A stretch of DNA of 25,119 nucleotides from Entrophospora sp. SA101 (Eukaryota; Glomeromycota; Glomeromycetes; Entrophosporales; Entrophosporaceae), in the NCBI GenBank assembly GCA_958430865.1, contig CAUDNR010004076.1:41412-66530 (forward strand). Direction: 5' to 3'. A model generated the notes under the pieces. The model saw nothing but the letters and a program-made list of their open reading frames with translations. It did not search any database and had not been told where the DNA came from. Positions 1-7,540 of this stretch are shown here, one piece after another (the stretch's first letter is position 1; the number at the start of each line of letters is the position of its first letter). The translations under genes and the position numbers were made by a program.

Positions 1-1157
1 TTATTACACATATAAATATTTCAGGTATGAATTGTACCCATGAAAATCGTTTTGACAAATATCCTTTGATTGAACCAAAAACCAATAAGAATAAAAGACT
101 AGAAAATGATATAATGGCTGTTGGTATATGCGATTGTTCAATATTATTTATGATATAAATGAGTTTGTCTAAAGTTGAAGATGCATGTCCCAATCCTTTC
201 CCTTCATGATGATTTAAGTCAGTTAATCTCAACATCACTAAGCATTGTTCAATAATAATTACTATTGCCACTGCTGAAATAAAACCTCTCAAAAGAGCAC
301 GTGATAACACCGAATCTATAAATCCCAATCTAACAATTCCAAGAATAAATGTCAGAATTCCAACAAAAAATGTTATCAATGATGCTATCATTATTGCAAC
401 ACTTTCATCATCTACTTTGCCTAAATACTTTTGTTGTTGTGCTACTGACGACCCCACAAGCATTGCCACTAGAGCTTCTGGTCCGATAACCAATTGTCTA
501 GGGATATTTAAAAATGAATAAATGGGTAAATGAATGAATAAATCAAAATAAACGCAAATATTAATTATAATTCACACCTTGAAGTACCAAGAAATGAGTA
601 GATGACTCCTGGAATCACAATACTATATAGCCCATGTACTGGAGGCAATTTCGCCAACACAGAAAATGATAAACATGAAGGTAGTAAAATTGCTGTAACA
701 GTCAAGCTTGCAAAAAAATCACCCCAAAAAGTATTCAATGAATAGCTTGGCATCCAACTAAATACTGGTACATAATATCTGAGTCTAGTTCTAAATGTTG
801 CCCATGAAAAATTTGACTTGGGATCTATTATTTGGATGACGATGAGGAAGATGATTTTAAAAAAGAAAAAAAGGCATTGATTAATTGAAAATTTTAATTG
901 ATGAATAATAATATATGGATATTTAGATTAATTACATAAATAAATATAAAATTTCAGATGATTTACCATTTCTTGTGGAGGTAAGAGGTGCTAATTCATC
1001 AATTTCTGAATCATCATCATCACTTTGGTTAGAACCTATTGAGATGTAACCAATTAAATAATTAAAGCGTATAAAATGGTTTTAATTTATACAAGCAGCA
1101 AGACTTACTAAAATCATAAGGTGTTGGTGTTCTTAATTCGCGAGGTGTATGAGACAT
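1..1157 (-). CDS. SulP/SLC26-family sulfate (anion) permease, N-terminal part, cut by window edge
   Basis: Membrane transporter that would carry sulfate or related anions across the plasma membrane. Exons rebuilt in phase: 1157-1109, 1035-967, 824-578 and 497 to the edge, about 287 residues; all introns are GT-AG. The start ATG at 1157 opens a short cytosolic tail with an acidic run (DDDDSEIDE, about residues 21-29). The family core follows: YYVPVFSWMPSY at 56-67, just before the first membrane helix, then PPVHGLYS at 100-107 and GTSRQLVIGPEA at 119-130, both hallmarks of SulP transporters. Several hydrophobic helices follow, and the last readable residues (FIPEIF) match the usual spot about halfway through the transmembrane domain. 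The rest of that domain and the C-terminal STAS domain would lie left of the window. The family is clear; the substrate is inferred from it. Confidence 0.9.
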
Positions 1158-2272
1158 TTTTTTATATATAATTAATGTTATTTTTCTTTTGCCAAAAAAT
1201 TTTCTAATACATTTAATGGAAAAAAATATTTATTTATTTTTTTTCACTTATTATTATTATTTTATTATTTTTTATTATACATATATATAAACAAACAAAT
1301 ACAGATCATTCTATTCTCAGGGTTACGAGGTAATGATCCAGATAGACAAGAATTTAAATAGGAAAAATAATTAGTAAAAGTTACACGCCAACTTCTCGTT
1401 TTTATAATATATTTTTTAAAAGAAAATTCGACTAACATTAATATAGTATTTATTATTATTGATTTATGTAATTTTTAGAGACTCTCTATTTGTAATAAGT
1501 AAAAAAACAGTGATTCAACCTGTTTAGTGTTACACGATATAATACATTGTTCGTGGGATTTTTTTATTTATTATTATTTATATTTAATGTGTAAAACGAA
1601 AAATGATGTATATTTTACCACAGCTAACCGGGAGAAAGGGGAATCTTTCTTCTGATAAAAACTCGGTAAGTTTGATTAGTGAATATTATTTTGGCTTAGT
1701 GGAATTACTTATATACATACATTTGACGACTAGATTAAAAAACCTTTTGGATAAAAACCAGTAACCAGCAGCCGTCATCGCCCTTTCTATGCGCGACTAA
1801 AATTAATGCTATTGAAACAATGATAACTATCAATGAAGAGTAGTTTTTACAAGTAGGTTATTAATAAGGAAAACAATATACTTCACCAAGATATTTTATT
1901 CAATGAAAATATCCCAAAAAGTTCATCTTATTTATTTGGAAGTTGATTGTATTGAAACTAATGTTGTTGTTGGCACTATCCATAGTTTTGGTAATTATTA
2001 ATTGGCAAAAGATTTGATATTTGTACGAGGAAATCAATTTGACATTATTAATTCAATTGGTCACAATCAAACAACACAAACCCCCGTTACAAGAAAATAT
2101 TAAAAAAAATCCCGCCCCTCTATTTACAATTATCCAATTCTACTATTCCTGCTACTTAATGCAATATTAGTGGTAAGTAATGAAGTAATGAGAAATATGG
2201 TTTCTTTTTTATTTTTAAATGTTCATATTTTCAATTAATCTCTAATTATACACTTTTGATAATAATAATATA
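1158..2272. other. Gene-free stretch upstream of the SulP gene
   Basis: AT-rich sequence with many short A/T runs. I see no open frame with coding character, no RNA gene and no clear repeat. The part next to 1158 must hold the SulP promoter and 5' leader, but no individual element can be named. Two GC-richer islets (about 1618-1665 and 1745-1795) stand out and were not identified. Confidence 0.5.
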
Positions 2273-2682
2273 CAGAGTGTGAAAAAAAAATGACGGCAAG
2301 GAAAAATAATTTAATAATATTTTATTTGTTTAAAATCCTAATAGACTATTACTATTGCTATTGTCAATTTTTTTTGTAAAGCCGATTCACATCTTTTTAG
2401 ACATCACTAAATTTTTTGACTTGTGCCGAAAAGTATCGGAAACCCCAAATGTATTAAATTAAACAAAAAAAAACACATACTGTAATTAATAACAATAGAA
2501 AACATTGTATCAATTTGTAGCTAAAGTTCCGAAGATTATAAATCTCACGCATCCGGCTTTTCTGGAATCTTGTCAATTAAAATAAAATAAATTCACAAGT
2601 TTAATATAATAATTGTTCCAGTCTACATACTAATAATTAATATGTTATAAAATGCAACCGCCATTTTTTTCGCAATACACTG
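2273..2682. mobile_element. Non-autonomous Tc1/mariner-like element with degenerate terminal inverted repeats
   Basis: The left end reads TA-CAGAGTGTGAAAAAAAAA (TA at 2271-2272). The right end, read on the opposite strand, is TA-CAGTGTATTGCGAAAAAAA (TA at 2683-2684), and both arms run on into TGRCGG. TA at both borders fits the target duplication of the Tc1/mariner superfamily. The 410-bp interior has no open frame. The arms resemble those of the 151-bp element at 6993-7143 (A-tract followed by CGGCGGT), so both may derive from related families. The arms contain gaps, so the insertion looks old. Confidence 0.55.
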
Positions 2683-2824
2683 TATGATTTTTATTTTAAG
2701 ATAATCAATCAGCAGGCACGTAAATCAATGTTTGGATTAAACATATGTGCTAATTTTGTCATGGTACAAGTTAATTAATCATATTAAGGAAAAATTGACA
2801 TGTAACATATTTTTAGTGATTAAT

Positions 2825-2890
2825 ATTAATATTTAAATATTCACTACCTATTACTATTTCCGTACGTAGGATGGGACGCATATGGAGCAT
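2825..2890. repeat. Copy of the 3' flank of the membrane-protein gene pair
   Basis: The block ending GATGGGACGCATATG near 2890 recurs at about 7335-7393, with the same preceding TATTCACTA and CCGTAC motifs. In the right copy this block lies directly downstream of the gene at 7541-9465. Here it lies about 2 kb away from the matching gene at 5050-6600. The material in between (about 2891-4930) may therefore have been inserted after duplication. Confidence 0.5.
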
Positions 2891-2988
2891 GAGCAAGTAT
2901 TGGACTATATTAATAATTATGAATGAATGTTAATATTTTTATTAATAAGCAAAATTATTAAAAAATATTCTATATTCTGAGAATTTTC

Positions 2989-3420
2989 TCACCAAAGATG
3001 GAAAAATTTACCATTTAATGTCCATTGAGTTCTATTATCAGCTCTTGTGATCAAACAAATTATTATCACATTATCATCATCATGTTTTAATTCAATCTTT
3101 ATAGATGCGTGATTTTGTCCATCTTTTATAAAATGAGAAATATTTCTTATATCCTTGAGAAACTTTGTTTTTAAATGAGGGAATAAATAAACAACAAGTA
3201 ATATCGATCAATAGTTATTATTACCCTTCTAATATAACTTATTTTCATCAACAGATTAGCATAATGATATAAAACATTTAAATTCCTAACCAAAGTATTA
3301 CATCCCAAGCCAAGAGCAATAGCAAACATGAAAGCACTTCTACCCTCATTAGGTCCAATAATTAGATTGAGATTTGGATCAGGTCTAAACTCTACCAACT
3401 CATAAATTGTAGTTTTTCAA
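2989..3420 (-). pseudogene. SMC5 N-terminal fragment, P-loop destroyed
   Basis: Two coding-like blocks. The first (about 3420-3280) reads VEFRPDPNLNLIIGPN and ends in FAIALGLGCNTL. This is the start of the SMC5 ATPase head, where SMC5 proteins have a GPNGTGKST-type Walker A. Here the loop reads GPNEGRSAF, so the essential lysine is missing. After about 110 nt with a possible GT-AG intron, a second block (about 3168-2989) reads ISHFIKDGQNHASIKIEL and then ITRADNRTQWTLNGK, matching the region after Walker A in SMC5. It stops at TGA 2991-2989. No coiled coil, hinge or C-terminal head follows. I read it as a decayed partial copy of the SMC5 subunit of the SMC5/6 DNA-repair complex, not a working gene. 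Confidence 0.7.
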
Positions 3421-3480
3421 TTCGATGTAAACAATTGCTCCTTTCTGATACTGCTTGAAGTGAAAATATTACCAAAAATG

Positions 3481-4510
3481 TTAAATTAACAAACAGAAAA
3501 GAAATTTAAAATCCTTGCCACCATTCAGTTGTTGAAAAATCTCAAATAATGATTTTTCAATATCAATGATCTCTGTTGCTTTTTTTTCTGCAACTTTATT
3601 ATAATGTGAAATGTTTGCATCTTTTTCATCAAGTTTTTCCAACATATTCTTCATTGTGAGTCGTAACAATCTCTAATTTTTTATTTCAATTACAAAAGAA
3701 AAATCAAGTATTTCAATAAATATTATTAATGGATTTTGAAAATTCCATCGAAACGTAATTTACTTACTAATTCATGTGCTAGTGATGGTTGGAATGAACT
3801 ACTTTTGATATATATTAGAAAAGAAAAAAGGGATTGATTGATGTTGGCGTGAAAACCAAATTTGTGTCAATTGAAATCATCACTCGGGCCAAGACAACAG
3901 CCTATTTTATTAATTCGAAACGTATAAATAGGACTGCCGTCCCAACATTTTTTTTCGTAACCAACCATTTGTTATTATTATTAAACATGAAAAATAAACT
4001 ATATGGATATCTCAGATAGCTTAGATCGTATTTAAAATCTAACATAATTATAAATAATTTCTTCAACAAATTTACCCGATGGCAGTTTCCATTTTCTATC
4101 AGTCGACATCTGTTTATATTGTTCTCAAATTCAATCAAAGAATCTTCAGTCATCTCATTATTATCACATTCCTTAATTAAATAGAAAAGAATCAACATAT
4201 TAATAATTGAATACCAATAGTAACATTTCGATTCAAAAAGAAGTTGCTGTGCCTCATCTTGTAATCGATCAATTTGTTGACTATAACTTGTATTAATATC
4301 TATTGCAAGAGTTTATAAAAAACATCATTCAGCACATGACGTGTTGCCTTCATATATGAGGATCAAATATATTAATTACCTGCTTGACTGGCTAGATCTT
4401 CAGGACATATAGTGGAAATAACTTCATATGAACTGTGGAACCTTGCTTCATTAAGAACTTTTACACCTTCTATGACATAATTTTTCCCGGCATTTCTTGT
4501 TAAATCATAA
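3481..4510 (-). other. Unidentified cluster of minus-strand exons, possibly a decayed gene
   Basis: Several coding-like segments join in phase. One (about 4500-4380, reading NEARFHSSYEVISTICPEDL) has a GTAATT donor at 4379. An 80-nt intron leads to the next exon from 4299 (YSQQIDRLQDEAQQLLFESK). A further segment around 4172-4072 reads MTEDSLIEFENNINRC. A short piece near 3795-3765 (SSFQPSLAHEL) is followed by GTAAGT and an exon from about 3675 to 3510 (NMLEKLDEKDANISHY, then KATEIIDIEKSLFEIFQ), which has a coiled-coil look. No intact gene model connects them all, and the region around 3800-4070 has stops. The last part faintly recalls the XLF/NHEJ1 coiled coil, but I do not claim it. It lies directly upstream of the SMC5 fragment on the same strand. 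Confidence 0.35.
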
Positions 4511-4740
4511 TCATGTTATGTTGGTGATGATTAAATCTTGATCCCTGAAATTCTTTGTTATATCAATGTTCATTTTGTCTGGTTTTGTTGCAGCATGCCC
4601 CAATTAATTTCATATTAACTATTTTATATAGTTCTATATATCACTTAAGATAACAATGGGATATTAATTATGATCACATTACAAATGACTAAATTTTGAA
4701 ATTGTCTGGTTTTGTTGCAGCATGTCCTATATGAAAATTA
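4510..4740 (-). repeat. Two direct copies of a dispersed repeat also found inverted at 23190-23400
   Basis: On the minus strand the core GCAACAAAACCAGACAA occurs near 4728 and again near 4595, about 135 bp apart. Plus-strand position 23208 has the same core. Similarity extends on both sides (GTGATATATAGAA and TTAATATGAARYTAATT downstream; AGGGATCAA upstream). The core translates as GHAATKPDK(M/V)NI in all well-preserved copies, so it may derive from a coding sequence. Confidence 0.6.
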
Positions 4741-5049
4741 CGCTGAAACAAGATTTGCAGAAGCAAAGAATTTTCAGGTGGCAAACACTGCACCCAACCC
4801 ACCCATTCCAACCCGCTTTATAAAATATCATTTTTATTATTTTTTAGTATAATATATATAAACACATGTACAAATGAAAAATACTAAAATATATAATAAT
4901 AAAATGATATGCGTTAATTGCATCAACTGAATTTTATATTAATTAATATAATATTTCATTTTGTATTTAAATATAGAAAAAATTTTGATTTGACATTTTG
5001 TCTGAATAAAAATAAATATTAATATCATAAAAAAGTAAAGAATTTGGTA
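4741..5049. other. Intergenic stretch, 3' side of first membrane-protein gene
   Basis: AT-rich. From about 4935 it is the left part of the tandem duplication and matches 7425-7540. Nothing coding is seen in 4741-4930. Confidence 0.5.
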
Positions 5050-6985
5050 TTATTCAAAAATTTCTTTACTACTACTAATACTACTAGTAGTAGAATTTTT
5101 ATTTATTATCGATTCATAATCAAAACCATTAATAGTAAAATCTTCTACTTCAAACACCCAACTTCCGGTTGCTGGAACAAATGTAATAAATTTTGTATTG
5201 GGTATATTCTTTAATCTAAGGATATGTTGTTGATATTGAGAATCTTTTGGATCTTTTATTGGTTGACGAGTAAGTTTATTTATTGCCCAACACTCATCCA
5301 ATGTGATAACAGCTCTTTTATTAAGACCACTTCCAACTGGTGGTTTATTAGAACCTTCTCCATAAACTGTACAATTTTTATCTTCAATGACAATAGTTTT
5401 ACCAAATATTTGTTCTATGGGTTCAATTTCACTAAGATCCACTGGAACAGAATAAAGAATATTACCAACATTATATTTTCCAACCGTAAAGTCCTTGACT
5501 TGTTTTAATTCTTCTTTTGGCATTTTTTTAAGATCAGAAATTAATGGGAAGCTGTAATAACCATACTTTTCTATTTTTGGTTTTTTTATTTTATGATTCT
5601 CTTTTTTCTCTTCTTCTTGTTGTTGTTTAGCACCAGCATTTGTACTGCCATCTTCCACACCGCGTGGATTTTGTGAACCACCTGGTGTTCTTTTCTTTTT
5701 ATAAAGTATATATCCGCCTACAACTGATGAAACTAATAATAATGTTGCTAATGGTGCCAGTGCTGCAATACTGTAAAATAATTGTTCATGTTTGTGTGAT
5801 ATCTTTGTTATGCTATTAGTTGCTACTGCCAAGTTATCTTTTAATATGTCTATTATAGACTCTGCAGTAATGTTTGTAGTATTATAAATAGTCTTGGTGG
5901 TGGTAGTAGTAACCGTACCAGTAGTATAAACTGTGATAGTATTAGCAACAAATTCTGTACTAATAGTATAACCTGTAGTGATAACAGTAGTATACTCTGT
6001 AATGACAGGAGTAGTATAATCTGTAACGGTAGTAGTGATATCAATCGAAACATAGGTAGAATCTTCAATAGTATTAGTAATAGTACACGTTTCCGGATCA
6101 CATGGTTGTATACACGTTTCTTCTGGACAATCTATTGGTTGGCAATTTACTGTTGGACATTCTGATGGTGTACAATCTCCTGCTGGACAATTTACTGGTG
6201 AACACGGTAACGGATCACACGATTTTGGTGGTGGACACGTTGGGCACGTTGGATTTGGTGTACACGCTGATTTTACTATAATACAACAACAACAACAACA
6301 ATAATAATTAGTTTATAATATCATCCTCAAATTCAAAAATTGTAATTTTTTAAATTTTTACAAATTTACGAAGATATCCATCTTTTTTGCATAATATAAA
6401 AAATTATAGGCCTATATTATTTATGAAAAATATGCAACTAAAAAATTATATAAAAATTATATAAGATTGCTGAGGTTCATATTTTTTCATATTTACAGTT
6501 TCTGAAATTGATGGATGACAGTTTCAATTAAAATTACTATGTCACCTTGATTCGCGAATAACAATGATAAAACACCAATTAAAATTGCGAATAATTTCAT
6601 TTTAATAATCGAATTCGATTTTTTTTAAAATTTATTCTTATTATTATTATATATATAATATATACACAAAATGGAAAATATTTTTGGTATTTATAACGAT
6701 AACTGTACAACGCATACATATTCACTTCATTATTAATATTAACATTAATATTTCGTATTAACAATCAGTTACTACTAACAAAGGCAGCCAAAATAGACAC
6801 AAGAAATTTTTATTTGGATGATTTGGCGCACTATCTGGTACGTTACTTGTTTAAGAATTTAAAGATGTTTGTTTGTTTGTTGTTGATAAAAAAGTTTTGT
6901 GCTGCTAATTCTGTGACCTGACAAAAAGGGGATTTATTTAATATTAAAATGTTGCTGTTTTTAAATGAGACTTAGTCCCCATTTT
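4935..6985. repeat. Tandem segmental duplication, left copy
   Basis: Matches about 7425-9835 in the same orientation: 3' flank, whole two-exon gene, 5' leader and roughly 250 bp upstream. Similarity is very high in the intracellular-domain exon part and in the upstream flank (6715-6945 against 9550-9800), moderate in the 3' flank, and lost in the ectodomain-coding part. The right end is cut by the MITE at 6993-7143. Confidence 0.85.
5050..6600 (-). CDS. Type I membrane protein with cytoplasmic Nup98-type autopeptidase domain (copy 1)
   Basis: Two exons, 6600-6546 and 6275-5050, joined in phase (CAAG|GTGACA ... TTATAG), give 426 residues. Residues 1-17 are a signal peptide (MKLFAILIGVLSLLF). 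About 20-82 is a Cys/Pro-rich ectodomain of irregular CxP units, and 83-160 is Thr-rich, a likely O-glycosylated stalk. One membrane helix lies at about 188-210, followed by KKKR (positive-inside), then an acidic/lysine linker. From about 256 the sequence reads [48 protein letters not shown] and [10 protein letters not shown]. These match, in order, the nucleoporin autopeptidase domain of Nup98/Nup145. The self-cleavage motif HF-S/T is D397-F398-T399 here, so the general-base His is replaced. Serine-rich tail ending KEIFE. ATG 6600 is chosen because a signal peptide follows and copy 2 shares it. Autoproteolysis is uncertain; the fold assignment is strong. Confidence 0.85.
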
Positions 6986-6992
6986 AAATATA
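6601..6992 (-). promoter_or_regulatory. Conserved upstream region of copy 1
   Basis: About 6715-6945 is nearly identical to 9550-9800 upstream of copy 2, including ACTGTACAACGCATACAT, the ATTAATATTAACATTAATATT tract and GATGATTTGGCGC. Conservation of non-coding sequence upstream of both genes makes this the likely promoter and 5' leader. It could equally just reflect recent duplication. Confidence 0.45.
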
Positions 6993-7143
6993 CAGTGCGT
7001 TAAAGAAAAAAACGGCGGTGACAAAAAATTGCATATCTCAACAATTACATAACATAATTAAATAATTTTCATCATATAATTTTGGCTACTTTTTCATTAA
7101 AAACAAAATTTTTACAAACCACCGTTTTTTTCTTAACACCCTG
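6993..7143. mobile_element. 151-bp MITE of Tc1/mariner type
   Basis: Flanked by TA on both sides (6991-6992, 7144-7145). The left end CAGTGCGTTAAAGAAAAAAA continues CGGCGGTG. The right end on the opposite strand is CAGGGTGTTAAGAAAAAAAC, continuing GGTGGTTTG. The inverted repeats are about 27 bp with few mismatches, and the interior has no open frame. It sits just past the upstream end of duplication copy 1. Confidence 0.8.
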
Positions 7144-7145
7144 TA

Positions 7146-7540
7146 TATACATATTTAAATTTAACATTTCAGAAAAAACAGATATGCCAAACAAAGTCTA
7201 TGAAGTTTATTCAGTTTCAATTTAACAATTTTAACTACATCATAGATATTGTTGACTGATCCGGATATTATTTAGGTAATAGGAAGTCAGATCTAGTATT
7301 AATGAAGATTAATATTCCGTGTTGGTATTTATTACTAATATTAAATATTTAATATTCACTATCTATTCCGTACATATGATGGGACGCATATGAAATTACG
7401 TTTCAACGAATTTATAATTCATTGATATTAAATTAATATAATATTTCATTTTATATTTAAGTGTAGAAAAAATTTTGATTTGACATTTTGTCTTAATAAA
7501 AAAATAAATATTAATATCATAAAAAAGCAAAAATTTGGCA
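7146..7540. other. Intergenic stretch between the two duplicated genes
   Basis: No gene seen. The part from about 7335 carries the block shared with 2825-2890, and from about 7425 the 3' flank shared with copy 1 (TAATATAATATTTCATTTT, then GATTTGACATTTTGTCT). Confidence 0.6.

Noticed and set aside
3510..3800. Possible XLF/NHEJ1 coiled coil (SLAHELRLLRLTMKNMLEKL region)
   Set aside because: Only a loose pattern of hydrophobic and KD-containing positions. The N-terminal head domain could not be read upstream, so the name is not supportable.
5224..5508. 94-codon plus-strand open frame inside copy 1, identical at 7709-7993 in copy 2
   Set aside because: It is the antisense shadow of the conserved intracellular domain. 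Identity between copies follows from the near-identical sense strand.
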